The position numbers and the translations under genes are program-made. Positions 7,463 through 14,743 of a DNA stretch of 16,963 nucleotides are shown here, in pieces. The stretch's first letter is position 1; each line of letters starts with the position of its first letter. The notes below the pieces were generated by a model. It made no database searches, was not told the DNA's origin, and worked only from the letters and a program-made list of their open reading frames with translations. Origin of the DNA: an uncultured Pseudomonas sp. (GTDB lineage Bacteria > Pseudomonadota > Gammaproteobacteria > Pseudomonadales > Pseudomonadaceae); NCBI RefSeq assembly GCF_946886105.1, contig NZ_CAMPHV010000073.1, positions 1 to 16,963 on the forward strand, written 5' to 3'.

Positions 7463-8419
7463 GCGGCAGTCGCTAAAGCCCTGGCTTAATGCGGCGACAT
7501 CCTGCGCCTCGGCGAAGATCAGTTCCAGACGCGAATCCTTGCGCCATTCGCTGCTTTGCCAATGCAACGCCTGCCCGTTCAACGCATTGGCCGAGAGCCA
7601 GCCGGCGTTGGTATTGAGCACCAGCTTGGCGCGGCGCCAGGGCAGCGCGCTCAACCAATTCTGAACGCGCATCAGCTCGAAGTGCTGGCTCGGGTGCCAG
7701 CGCCAGCCGATGCTCCAGCCCTCGGGCTGATCCTGCACCTGGCAGATCGGCTGATCCGGGCTGCGCCAGACTTGCGGCAGAGCGGCCGCAGTGTCGAGCA
7801 GATCGTCCGCTACGCCGCCCGTCTCGGCCTTGGCGGCAAAACCGGGTAGCTGCGCCAACGGCAAGCTGCCCTGGCTGGTCCAGAACAACGGACGCGCCGG
7901 CAACTGCGCCTGAATCCGCGCCTTGGTCGCCTCGTCCAGGGTTTCGGCTTTGTTCAGCAGCAACAAGCCGGCGCTGCCGAGGGTCGATTGCTGGCTATCG
8001 GGCAGCGGTTCGCCGGCGGCCAGCGCCATGGCATCCAGCACCAACAGCGGCGGCTGCACGGCCAGGACCCCGGCCCAGGGCGGCTCGCGTAATTGTTCCA
8101 GCAATTGCAGCGGATGCCCCAGGCCGGAAGGTTCGATCAACAGACGGTGCGGTTTGGCCTTGCGCAGCAGGCGGCTCAGACCGACTTGAAAAGGCACGCC
8201 ATTGACGCAGCACAGGCAGCCGCCCGCCACTTCGCCCATGGCGATACCGTCGTCATCGCGGCTCAGAAGTGCGGCGTCCAGGCCGATCAAACCGAACTCA
8301 TTGATCAACACCGCCCAGCGCTCATCGGCCGGGCGTTGCGCCAACAACTGGCGGATCAAACTGGTCTTGCCCGCGCCCAAAGGGCCGGCGATCAAATGGG
8401 TGGGGATATTTTTCAGCAT
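7454..8419 (-). CDS. COG0523 (CobW/YjiA-type) metallochaperone GTPase
   Basis: A 321-residue G3E-family P-loop GTPase. The P-loop is GPLGAGKTS (12-20). The metal-binding CxCC motif is GGCLCCVNG (C68, C70, C71), then IEPSGLGHP as G3-like region and LLLNKAET as guanine-specificity motif (NKxE rather than NKxD). The C-terminal part, with WSIGWRWHPSQHFE, is the CobW_C-type domain. These proteins use GTP to deliver or manage metals in the cytoplasm. I chose ATG 8419, immediately before the conserved core; an ATG at 8476 would add 19 residues that look like leader sequence. No Zur-like palindrome is visible upstream, unlike the paralogue at 9601-10806. The metal served (Zn, Co or other) cannot be read from the sequence. 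Confidence 0.87.
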   Translation of the reverse strand: MLKNIPTHLIAGPLGAGKTSLIRQLLAQRPADERWAVLINEFGLIGLDAALLSRDDDGIAMGEVAGGCLCCVNGVPFQVGLSRLLRKAKPHRLLIEPSGLGHPLQLLEQLREPPWAGVLAVQPPLLVLDAMALAAGEPLPDSQQSTLGSAGLLLLNKAETLDEATKARIQAQLPARPLFWTSQGSLPLAQLPGFAAKAETGGVADDLLDTAAALPQVWRSPDQPICQVQDQPEGWSIGWRWHPSQHFELMRVQNWLSALPWRRAKLVLNTNAGWLSANALNGQALHWQSSEWRKDSRLELIFAEAQDVAALSQGFSDCRLL

Positions 8420-8492
8420 GGGCCTGGGGTGCGGTTGTGTGGTGGGGGCAGAAGCGATTTGCCGGTAGCGTCGCATACTAATGCAGAGAGTT

Positions 8493-8547
8493 CCCGTAGG
8501 AGCGGCCTTGGCCGCGATCGCTTCGCGGCCAAGGCCGCTCCTACGGG
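8493..8547. repeat. REP-like palindrome (GTAGGAGCGG type)
   Basis: A perfect 24-bp inverted repeat (arms 8493-8516 and 8524-8547) with a 7-nt loop ATCGCTT. The arms begin CCCGTAGGAGCGGCC and carry the GTAG edge typical of Pseudomonas REP elements, which are spread by RAYT transposases and lie between genes. It sits between two divergent genes and may cap neither transcript. No RAYT gene is in the window. Confidence 0.8.
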
Positions 8548-8548
8548 G

Positions 8549-8576
8549 TTGAACGCGCCAGGCGGCGTGTTAGAGT
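8549..8576 (+). promoter_or_regulatory. Candidate promoter of the six-cysteine protein gene
   Basis: TTGAAC (8549-8554) and TAGAGT (8571-8576) are separated by 16 bases, with 4/6 matches each. A start near 8583 would leave a leader of about 24 bases. The -35 begins two bases after the REP palindrome. Confidence 0.35.
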
Positions 8577-8606
8577 CGCCGGCATATTCAGCCGGGGGTC
8601 CATTCG

Positions 8607-8960
8607 ATGCGTGTTTTTCTGCTGCTGAGCCTATGCCTCGCCTCTGGTCTGGCCTGGGGCGAGGCCTGTGTGGTGCATAGCCAGGCCGAGCGGCTGGACG
8701 TCAAAGTCTGTCAGCAAAACCGCAGCATTCCGCCGAACCTGTTTCGCAGCGGCTTCTGCCAACCGCAATTGAAGGGGCAGAAAGTCGCGGTGGAGTTCGT
8801 CGAACAATGCCCCGTGGGCGCCTTCGGCGTTTGCCGCAACGCCACTGTCGCCGGCATGCCCTACAAGCAGGATGTACATTATTACGGTGTGGCCACCGAT
8901 GCCGCCTATCTCAAGCCGTTCTGCGAGCAGCAGAGCAAAGGCGTGTGGATGGCGCGTTAA
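8607..8960 (+). CDS. Small exported six-cysteine protein, hypothetical
   Basis: A 117-residue protein with a signal peptide (hydrophobic VFLLLSLCLASGLAW, cleavage near residue 18-20). The mature part of about 98 residues has six cysteines (21, 35, 51, 68, 76, 106), suggesting three disulfides in the periplasm or outside. There is no lipobox in the right place, so not a clear lipoprotein. A GGGGG run eight bases before the ATG may serve as ribosome site. The gene converges on the DUF1826 gene of the zinc island and shares the bases TTAA with it. I do not recognise the family. The even cysteine number argues for structural disulfides, though metal binding cannot be excluded. Confidence 0.72.
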   Translation: MRVFLLLSLCLASGLAWGEACVVHSQAERLDVKVCQQNRSIPPNLFRSGFCQPQLKGQKVAVEFVEQCPVGAFGVCRNATVAGMPYKQDVHYYGVATDAAYLKPFCEQQSKGVWMAR

Positions 8961-9601
8961 GCCAGCCAATCCAGGGTCAGCAACAACCGCCGCTCACCTT
9001 CCGGCGGTTGCGGCGAACGGTGAATCAGCCCGCCACCCTCATTGCCTACCCACTTCTCGCCCTTGGCCAGCAGCACATCGCCGGCCGTGGCACGCTCGAT
9101 CAGCGTTTCATCCTGCGGTTCTGCAGCCGGGTCGCCGAGGCGACGGCGCGCCATCGCCCCTTCGCCCAACCATTGGCTGCCGACGCCGGCATAGCTGGTG
9201 ATCAGCCGCAACGGCACATGATCGACATGAAAACGCGGGCACATCGCCTTGTCCAAGGCGCGCAGGCGCAGGCCGATGCGTCGGGCATCAACCAGGTAGG
9301 CAAAGGCGCCGACCAGCCAGCTGACATCGGCGACGAAGGGCGCGTGGCCGGGCAGATCGCGGTAATGGGCGAGCAGTTCGCCGAGCTCGGGCTCGGCATC
9401 GGCGCTCGGCAATTCCAGGGTCAGGGTCTGCGCCAAGGGGTCGCCCATCGCCAATAGCAGCGTGGCGAAGTCGGCGATCTGCGCCGGCAACTGCCGCTGC
9501 CAGAGCGCCAGGTTGACGTGATCCTGAAGCACCTCGCAGAACACCTCGACGTGCTCGCTGGCTACCTGGGTCAGCGGTTGTCTAAGTATCGGCGCGAGCA
9601 T
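8957..9601 (-). CDS. DUF1826 family protein, third gene of the dksA2 operon
   Basis: A 214-residue cytoplasmic protein. The conserved core begins at CPRFHVDHVPLRLITSYAGV (121-140) and runs through SQWLGEG, GDVLLAKGEKW and GLIHRSPQPP to ERRLLLTLDWL. I see H125-x-D127, a distal H194 and R204 ten residues later. That is the ligand and 2-oxoglutarate-binding order of Fe(II)/2OG oxygenases, with beta strands in plausible places. The link to that fold is my inference, not an established function. The ATG overlaps the stop of the COG0523 gene by one base (TGATG), indicating translational coupling in the Zur-linked operon. The role may be an adaptation to zinc scarcity. Family assignment is from remembered sequence pattern and context. 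Confidence 0.8.
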   Translation of the reverse strand: MLAPILRQPLTQVASEHVEVFCEVLQDHVNLALWQRQLPAQIADFATLLLAMGDPLAQTLTLELPSADAEPELGELLAHYRDLPGHAPFVADVSWLVGAFAYLVDARRIGLRLRALDKAMCPRFHVDHVPLRLITSYAGVGSQWLGEGAMARRRLGDPAAEPQDETLIERATAGDVLLAKGEKWVGNEGGGLIHRSPQPPEGERRLLLTLDWLA

Positions 9602-10806
9602 CAGGCGGCTTCCTCGACCCAGGGACCGAACGGATCGGGCAATGCCCGCCAGGCCTCTACGCCCAGAGCCAACTCCGCATCGTCGAGCAGGCAGGCATCC
9701 AGCTCGGCTCGCAGCCGGGCGAAGTCGATGTTCTGGCCGATAAACACCAGCTCCTGGCGGCAGTCGCCGCTCTGCACGTCCCAGTTCTTCATGATCGCCT
9801 GCAGGCCTTCGTCGTCCGTCGGCCATTGGCTCCTGGGTACGAACCGCCACCAGCGCCCGGCAAAGCCATGGCGCATCAGGCCGCCGGCCTGGGACCAACT
9901 GCCCGCTTCCTGGTACTTGCTGGCCAGCCAGAAGAAGCCCTTGGAGCGCAGCAGGCGACCATTGCTCCATTCGCGATTGATGAAGTTGAAGAAGCGCTCG
10001 GGATGAAACGGCCGACGCGCCCGGTAAGCCGTGGAGGCGATGCCGTATTCCTCGGTTTCCGGCACGTGCTCGCCGCGCAACTCCTTAAGCCATCCAGGAG
10101 CTTCTGCTGCGCGCTCGAAGTCGAAACGGCCGGTGTTGAGGATTTTGTTCAGCGGTACCGCGCCCATGGCCATCGGCAGAATTTCGGCGTGGGTATTGAG
10201 CCCGCGCAGGATGGCGGTCAGCTCCTCGCGCTCGTGGCTGCCGATCAGGTCGATCTTGCTGATCAGAATCACATCGGCGAACTCGACCTGCTCGATCAGC
10301 AGGTCGGTGATCGAACGCTCGTCGTCCTCACCGAGGGTTTCGCCGCGGCTGGCCAGGCTATCGGCCTCGTGGAAATCGCGCAGGAAGTTGACCCCGTCGA
10401 CCACCGTGACCAGGGTATCCAGACGCGCCAGATCGGCCAGGCTCTGCCCCTGCTCATCGCGGAAAGTGAAGGTTTCGGCCACCGGCAAGGGCTCGGAGAT
10501 GCCGGTGGACTCGATCAGCAGATAGTCGAAGCGGCCATCGCGGGCCAGGCGGCCGACCTCTTCGAGCAGATCCTCGCGCAAGGTGCAGCAGATGCAGCCG
10601 TTGCTCATTTCCACCAGTTTCTCTTCGGCGCGATTGAGGCTGACATCGCGCTGCACCTCGCTGCCGTCGATGTTGATTTCGCTCATGTCGTTGACGATCA
10701 CCGCGACCTTCAGGCCGTCGCGGTTCTTCAGCACATGGTTGAGAAGGGTGCTTTTGCCGGCGCCGAGAAAGCCGGAAAGCACGGTTACGGGAAGGCGATT
10801 GTTCAT
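9601..10806 (-). CDS. Zinc-starvation COG0523 GTPase (ZigA/ZagA-type zinc metallochaperone)
   Basis: A 401-residue G3E GTPase of the Zur-linked COG0523 subgroup. It shows the P-loop GFLGAGKST (12-20), the metal motif [11 protein letters not shown] (C71, C73, C74), [16 protein letters not shown], and ISKIDL (183-187) as guanine motif. The long CobW_C domain includes [12 protein letters not shown] and WSQAGG...W. Such proteins are induced when zinc is low and are thought to pass zinc to priority enzymes; in Pseudomonas the counterpart lies next to dksA2. The ATG at 10806 is four bases after the dksA2 stop with GGAG about ten bases upstream. An open extension into dksA2 is not used. The next gene overlaps by one base. 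Function as a zinc chaperone is inferred from family and operon. Confidence 0.9.
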   Translation of the reverse strand: MNNRLPVTVLSGFLGAGKSTLLNHVLKNRDGLKVAVIVNDMSEINIDGSEVQRDVSLNRAEEKLVEMSNGCICCTLREDLLEEVGRLARDGRFDYLLIESTGISEPLPVAETFTFRDEQGQSLADLARLDTLVTVVDGVNFLRDFHEADSLASRGETLGEDDERSITDLLIEQVEFADVILISKIDLIGSHEREELTAILRGLNTHAEILPMAMGAVPLNKILNTGRFDFERAAEAPGWLKELRGEHVPETEEYGIASTAYRARRPFHPERFFNFINREWSNGRLLRSKGFFWLASKYQEAGSWSQAGGLMRHGFAGRWWRFVPRSQWPTDDEGLQAIMKNWDVQSGDCRQELVFIGQNIDFARLRAELDACLLDDAELALGVEAWRALPDPFGPWVEEAA

Positions 10807-10810
10807 GGTT

Positions 10811-11239
10811 TCAGGCTCCATCGGTGTGACGCATATGTTTTTCGCGTTGTTCCTGGCGTTCTTTGGCTTCGATGCACAGGCTGGCGATGGGCCGCAGCAG
10901 CAGACGCTTGAGACCGATCGGCTCGCCGGTCTCAACGCACCAGCCGTATTCGCCGCGGGCCAGGCGATCCAGCGCTTCGTCGATCTTGTCGAGCAGCTTC
11001 TTTTCCCGCTCCAACAGGCGCAGCTGCCACTGCCGTTGTTCTTCGGCGCTGCCGATATCGGCCGGGTCGCTGCTGGTATCGCGCTCACGCAGGCCCTCGA
11101 ATTCCTCGGCGATGCGCAGCTGCAACTCGCGGCGCTCGCGCAACAGAAGCTCGCGGAAGAAGGCTTGCTGGGCGTCGTTCATATAGTCGTCGGCCGGCTG
11201 CGCGAGCAGTTCGGCATCGGTAAGCGTGGGCAGGGTCAT
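10811..11239 (-). CDS. dksA2: DksA2, zinc-independent RNA polymerase-binding regulator
   Basis: A 142-residue DksA/TraR-family protein that enters the secondary channel of RNA polymerase and acts with ppGpp. Residues about 22-95 form the long coiled coil. The tip contains the two acidic residues D58 and D61 (SSDPADIGS). The C-terminal zinc-finger region has only two of the four cysteines: C101-V-E-T104 and C122-I-E-A125, where normal DksA has CxxC...CxxC. This is the signature of Pseudomonas DksA2, which replaces DksA under zinc limitation. The ATG at 11239 starts MTLPTL; longer reading into the intergenic region would cross the Zur site. It is the first gene of the leftward operon, 26 bases from the Zur palindrome. 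Confidence 0.93.
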   Translation of the reverse strand: MTLPTLTDAELLAQPADDYMNDAQQAFFRELLLRERRELQLRIAEEFEGLRERDTSSDPADIGSAEEQRQWQLRLLEREKKLLDKIDEALDRLARGEYGWCVETGEPIGLKRLLLRPIASLCIEAKERQEQREKHMRHTDGA

Positions 11240-11265
11240 GGTTAGAATTCGCTGGCGTGACGTTT

Positions 11266-11288
11266 TAATTGTTATAACATAACATTTA
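11266..11288. promoter_or_regulatory. Bidirectional Zur box between dksA2 and folE2
   Basis: The 23-bp site contains TGTTATAACATAACA (11270-11284) and fits the gammaproteobacterial Zur consensus GAAATGTTATANTATAACATTTC with few differences. Its centre is 38-39 bases from both start codons. The core GTTATAAC (11271-11278) is self-complementary, so it offers a -10-like TATAAC on each strand; Zn-Zur binding would block both operons. Good -35 boxes are not evident. Confidence 0.85.
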
Positions 11289-11315
11289 TTGCTTCCGTCT
11301 ACTGCTGGATTTCCG

Positions 11316-12212
11316 ATGAACGCCTTGACCCTGCCGGACATTGCCGCGCAAAGCGCCCACCATGAGCTCGCCCTGGATTGGGTCGGCATGGCCGATATCG
11401 CCCTGCCCCTGCTGCTGGCCGAACAACGCATCGACGCCCGCGCCGATGCCGGGGTCAGCCTCGATGATCCCGGTGCGCGGGGCATTCATATGTCGCGCCT
11501 GTACTTGGCGCTACAGGCATTGGCGGGCGACAGACTCAGCCCGTTGCTGTTGCAGGGGGTGCTGGAACAGTTTCTCGATAGCCATGCGCGGCTGTCCGGC
11601 AGCGCCTATCTGGCCCTGCGCGGCGCAACCCTACTCAACCGCCCGGCGCTGGTCAGCGCGCTTTCCGGCTGGAAGTCCTACCCGTTCGAGATCCGCGCGC
11701 GCCTGGATGCTTCTGGCTTTCATCTGGAGCTGCAAGTCGAGGTCGTCTACTCCTCGACCTGCCCCTGCTCCGCCGCCCTGGCGCGCCAATTGATCCAGCA
11801 GCGCTTTATCGACGACTTCGCCAACCAGACGCTCGACCATCAACAGGTGCTGGCCTGGCTCGGCTCGACCCAGGGCATTCTGGCCACGCCGCACAGCCAA
11901 CGCAGCACGGCGACGCTGCAAGTGCGCTTGGCAGCGCAGGCGAGCGAGTTGCCGTTGCTCGAGCTGATCGACTGCGCCGAACGGGCCCTGGGCACCGCCG
12001 TGCAGACCGCGGTCAAACGCGCCGACGAGCAAGCCTTCGCCCTGGCCAATGGGCAGAACCTGATGTTCTGCGAAGACGCCGCGCGCCGCCTGCATGGCGC
12101 GCTGCTGAACCTGCCCGAACTGAGCGGCTTCAGCCTGCGCGTGGTGCATGGGGAAAGCCTGCACGCGCATGACGCGGTGGCCGCCAGCAGTCGGAACTGG
12201 GGGCGCCCATGA
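11316..12212 (+). CDS. folE2: GTP cyclohydrolase FolE2 (type IB, zinc-independent)
   Basis: A 298-residue enzyme converting GTP to 7,8-dihydroneopterin triphosphate, the first step to tetrahydrofolate. FolE2 can use metals other than zinc and replaces FolE when zinc is short. Family marks are the N-terminal LPLLLAEQ...ARADAGVSLDD segment, the catalytic Cys149 in VVYSSTCPCSAALARQL, TPHSQRSTATLQV (H193), NLMFCEDAARRL (E253) and VVHGESLHAHDAVA near the end. The ATG at 11316 is chosen over a TTG at 11289, which falls at the edge of the Zur box and adds nine unrelated residues. It is the first gene of the rightward operon; its TGA overlaps the next ATG (ATGA), implying coupling. Confidence 0.93.
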   Translation: MNALTLPDIAAQSAHHELALDWVGMADIALPLLLAEQRIDARADAGVSLDDPGARGIHMSRLYLALQALAGDRLSPLLLQGVLEQFLDSHARLSGSAYLALRGATLLNRPALVSALSGWKSYPFEIRARLDASGFHLELQVEVVYSSTCPCSAALARQLIQQRFIDDFANQTLDHQQVLAWLGSTQGILATPHSQRSTATLQVRLAAQASELPLLELIDCAERALGTAVQTAVKRADEQAFALANGQNLMFCEDAARRLHGALLNLPELSGFSLRVVHGESLHAHDAVAASSRNWGRP

Positions 12213-12883
12213 TCCGCTGCGAGCAGTTGCAATGGGGCACGAAAGCCCAGCCGCTGACGCCGCCCGTGGATCTGCACCTGCCCGCCGGCAGCCTGAGCGC
12301 GGTGATCGGCAGCAACGGTTGCGGCAAAAGCAGCCTGCTGAAAGTAATCGCCGGTTTGCAGCGCCCCCTACGCGGCCGGGTGCAGCTCGGCGCCACGCGC
12401 CTGGGCGGTATCGCCTACCTGGTGCAGCAGCAGGCACTCGACCGGCAGTTCCCGATCGACCTGCACAGCCTGGTCAGCGCCGGCTTCTGGCGCAGCCCGC
12501 TGAGCCGCCGCGATCGGCAGGCGCGCTTGCAGCAAGTATTGGACGATTGGCGCCTGCTCGACCTGCAACGACAGCCGCTGCAAGCGCTCTCCGGCGGCGA
12601 GCTGCAACGGGCGCTATTGGCCCGCCTGAGTCTGACCGAAGCCCGGATACTGCTGCTCGACGAACCTGATGCGGCGCTGGACGAACAGGGCCAGGCGCTG
12701 CTTTGGCGGCATATCCAGCGCTGGCGGGCCGAGGGTCGCACCCAGCTGGTGGTCAGCCACGACCTCGCCGGCCTCAGCCAGCACCTGGAGGATGCCTTGC
12801 TGGTCGCGTCCAGTGGCTGCGTCCACGCGCCTATCCGACAGATGCTGACGCAGCGAGCGCGGCCGTTAACACGAGTGGCCTGA
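12209..12883 (+). CDS. Zinc/manganese-type ABC transporter ATPase (ZnuC/AztA-like)
   Basis: A 224-residue nucleotide-binding subunit that powers metal import at the inner membrane. It shows Walker A GSNGCGKSS (34-42), Q-loop at VQQQ (72-75), signature LSGGELQRALLARL (127-140), Walker B ILLLDEPDAALDE (147-159) and switch histidine H184 (VVSHDLAGL). The length is normal, without the C-terminal extension found in some ZnuC proteins. Its ATG overlaps the folE2 stop, and the permease starts one base after its own stop, so the genes are one operon under the Zur box. The substrate is inferred to be zinc from this control and the paired binding protein. The gene order ATPase-permease-binding protein resembles Azt-type systems as well as Znu. 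Confidence 0.9.
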   Translation: MIRCEQLQWGTKAQPLTPPVDLHLPAGSLSAVIGSNGCGKSSLLKVIAGLQRPLRGRVQLGATRLGGIAYLVQQQALDRQFPIDLHSLVSAGFWRSPLSRRDRQARLQQVLDDWRLLDLQRQPLQALSGGELQRALLARLSLTEARILLLDEPDAALDEQGQALLWRHIQRWRAEGRTQLVVSHDLAGLSQHLEDALLVASSGCVHAPIRQMLTQRARPLTRVA

Positions 12884-12884
12884 A

Positions 12885-13739
12885 GTGGAGCTGCTCTGGG
12901 CGCCTTTCGTCGAGTTCGCCTTTATGCGTCGCGCCCTGCTTGGCGGTGTGATGCTGGCGCTGAGCGCGGCGCCCCTGGGGGTGTTTCTGATTCTGCGGCG
13001 TCTGAGCCTGATCGGCGATGCCATCGCCCACGGCATCCTGCCTGGCGCGGCCGTGGGTTTCTGGTTGTTCGGTCTGAGCTTGCCGGCGCTGACCTTCGGT
13101 GGTCTGGTCGCCGGCCTCGGTATGGCCGGTCTGGCCGCCTGGGTCACCCGCCGCACCGGCCTGCGCGAAGACGCCAGTCTGGCGGCGATCTACCCGATTT
13201 CTCTGGCCAGCGGCGTGCTGTTGTTGGGCCTGGCCGGTCGCAAACTCGATCTGCTGCACCTGCTGTTCGGCTCGGTGCTGGCCGTCGATCCGCACACGCT
13301 CAACGGCATGCTGCTGGTCTCGCTCGGCAGCCTGCTGGCCCTGGCGCTTATCTACCGTTGGTTGTTGCTCGACAGCCTCGACCCGCTATTTCTCGGCAGC
13401 GTCAGCCGCTTCGGTCCCATTGCCTACGGGCTGTTCCTGACCCTGGTGGTGCTCAACCTGGTGATCGGTTTCCAGGCCATAGGCGCGCTGATGGTGGTTG
13501 GCCTGATGATGTTGCCGGCCGCCGCCGCGCGCTTCTGGAGCTGCCATCTACCCAGCCTGCTGTTGATCGCCGCGCTCACGGGTGCGCTCTGCGTCTGGCT
13601 CGGCCTGTTGCTGTCCTACTACGCCAACCTGCCCAGCGGGCCCTGCATCGTCCTGCTGGCCGGGGCGGCCTACGCCGTCTCGGTGTTGCTCGGCCCGGTC
13701 AACGGACTATTGCGCGCCCAGCCTTTAACCGCACTCTGA
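12885..13739 (+). CDS. Zinc/manganese-type ABC transporter permease (ZnuB/AztB-like)
   Basis: A 284-residue integral inner-membrane protein with about eight hydrophobic helices. The N-terminus has the family pattern ELLWAPFVEFAFMRRALLGG, then ALSAAPLGVFLILRRLSLIG and DAIAHGILPGAAVGF, the conserved region that contacts the ATPase and the path. A later ATGLMMLPAAAARF-like stretch (MVVGLMMLPAAAARFW) is also typical. The start is GTG at 12885, one base after the ATPase stop; no ATG fits the conserved N-terminus. It forms the channel for the metal delivered by the next gene's product. Zinc is inferred from operon control; the family also includes manganese importers. Confidence 0.9.
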   Translation: MELLWAPFVEFAFMRRALLGGVMLALSAAPLGVFLILRRLSLIGDAIAHGILPGAAVGFWLFGLSLPALTFGGLVAGLGMAGLAAWVTRRTGLREDASLAAIYPISLASGVLLLGLAGRKLDLLHLLFGSVLAVDPHTLNGMLLVSLGSLLALALIYRWLLLDSLDPLFLGSVSRFGPIAYGLFLTLVVLNLVIGFQAIGALMVVGLMMLPAAAARFWSCHLPSLLLIAALTGALCVWLGLLLSYYANLPSGPCIVLLAGAAYAVSVLLGPVNGLLRAQPLTAL

Positions 13740-13748
13740 GGAATACCC

Positions 13749-14621
13749 ATGCGCACCCTGCTTGCCCTGTTCACCCTATTCGTTTCGCTGTCGCTGGCGG
13801 CGTCGGAAAAGCCCAAAGTCGTCACCAGCTTTAGTATTTTGGCCGACATTACCGCGCAAATCGGCGGCGATCGCATCGAGCTGCGCAATCTGGTCGGCGC
13901 CGATGCCGACGCCCATGTCTATGCACCGAGCCCAGAGGACGCCAAGGCCGTGCTCGATGCCGACCTGATCATCGCCAACGGCCTGGGCTTCGAGCCCTGG
14001 CTGGATCGGCTGATCGCCAGCAGCGATGCCGCCGGCACGCGCATCGACGCCAGCGCCGGGGTGCTGCCGCTGATGCTCGATGAGGACGGTCACCGGGTTG
14101 CCGACCCGCATGCCTGGCAGAACCTGGCCAATGCCGAGATCTATGTGCAGAACATCGCCAAGGCCCTGAGCAAAGCTAGCCCGGCCCACACCGCCTACTA
14201 CGGAGAACGACGCGACGCCTACCTGACGCAAATCCGCGCCCTGCTCGGCGAAGCCAAGGCGGGCCTGGGTCAACTGCCGGCCGCGCAACGCACCATCATC
14301 ACCAGCCACGACGCCTTCGGTTACCTGGGCCAAGCCTACGGCCTGAATTTCATCGCGCCGCAAGGGCTGTCCACCGAAGACGAGCCCTCGGCTGCAGAAG
14401 TAGCCGCCTTGATCCGCCAGATCCGCGCCGATGGTGTGCGTGCGGTGTTCGTCGAAAATATCCGCGACCCGCGGCTGATTCAGCAGATCGCGGCGGAAGG
14501 CGGCGCCAAGATCGGCGGCACGCTGTATTCCGACGCCCTGGCCAGCGAAGGTGCGGCCAGCAGCTATTTGGGCATGTTCAAGCACAACCTCGACACCTTG
14601 CTGGCTGCGCTCAAGCCATAA
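13749..14621 (+). CDS. Metal-binding protein of the ABC importer (cluster A-I, ZnuA/AztC-like)
   Basis: A 290-residue periplasmic binding protein. Residues 1-18 form the signal peptide (ending LSLAA). Ligands in the family pattern are H56 (DADAHVYAPSP), H121 (DPHAWQN), H187 (TSHDAFGYL) and D262 (LYSDALA), a three-His-one-Asp zinc site. The long His-rich loop of many ZnuA proteins is absent; only the short DEDGHRVADPH (111-121) remains, with H115 as possible extra ligand. This resembles AztC-like proteins. The ATG follows the permease stop by nine bases, with GAGGAAT as ribosome site. It completes the Zur-controlled importer. No AztD-like chaperone gene follows; the next genes are on the other strand. 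Confidence 0.9.
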   Translation: MRTLLALFTLFVSLSLAASEKPKVVTSFSILADITAQIGGDRIELRNLVGADADAHVYAPSPEDAKAVLDADLIIANGLGFEPWLDRLIASSDAAGTRIDASAGVLPLMLDEDGHRVADPHAWQNLANAEIYVQNIAKALSKASPAHTAYYGERRDAYLTQIRALLGEAKAGLGQLPAAQRTIITSHDAFGYLGQAYGLNFIAPQGLSTEDEPSAAEVAALIRQIRADGVRAVFVENIRDPRLIQQIAAEGGAKIGGTLYSDALASEGAASSYLGMFKHNLDTLLAALKP

Positions 14622-14679
14622 GCGGGCCTGCCAGCTCAAAATGGCTGCAGGCCAGTATTCATAGGGGTTTCACGTGGAA

Positions 14680-14716
14680 CCGCCGGTCGGCAGAGGACTC
14701 GTCTCGCGACCGGCGG
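14680..14716. terminator. Hairpin between convergent operons
   Basis: CCGCCGGTCG (14680-14689) and CGACCGGCGG (14707-14716) form a perfect 10-bp stem with a 17-nt loop, between the end of the zinc importer operon and the convergent small-protein operon. A weaker stem, GGCCTGC/GCAGGCC (14625-14631 and 14647-14653), lies just after the importer stop. Neither has a clear T tract. Confidence 0.4.
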
Positions 14717-14743
14717 CTGTTTCAGCGCGCAACAAGCGGGGCG

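Noticed and set aside
8420..8492. Zur box upstream of the COG0523 gene at 7454-8419
   Set aside because: The region is GC-rich and has no GTTATA-type palindrome on either strand.
9826..10911. Long plus-strand open frame (361 codons) opposite the COG0523 and dksA2 genes
   Set aside because: It is antisense to genes with clear motifs, has low-complexity composition typical of a GC-rich shadow frame, and lacks a recognisable domain.
13776..14639. Minus-strand open frame (287 codons) opposite the metal-binding protein gene
   Set aside because: The plus strand has signal peptide, ligands and operon spacing; the minus frame shows no domain.
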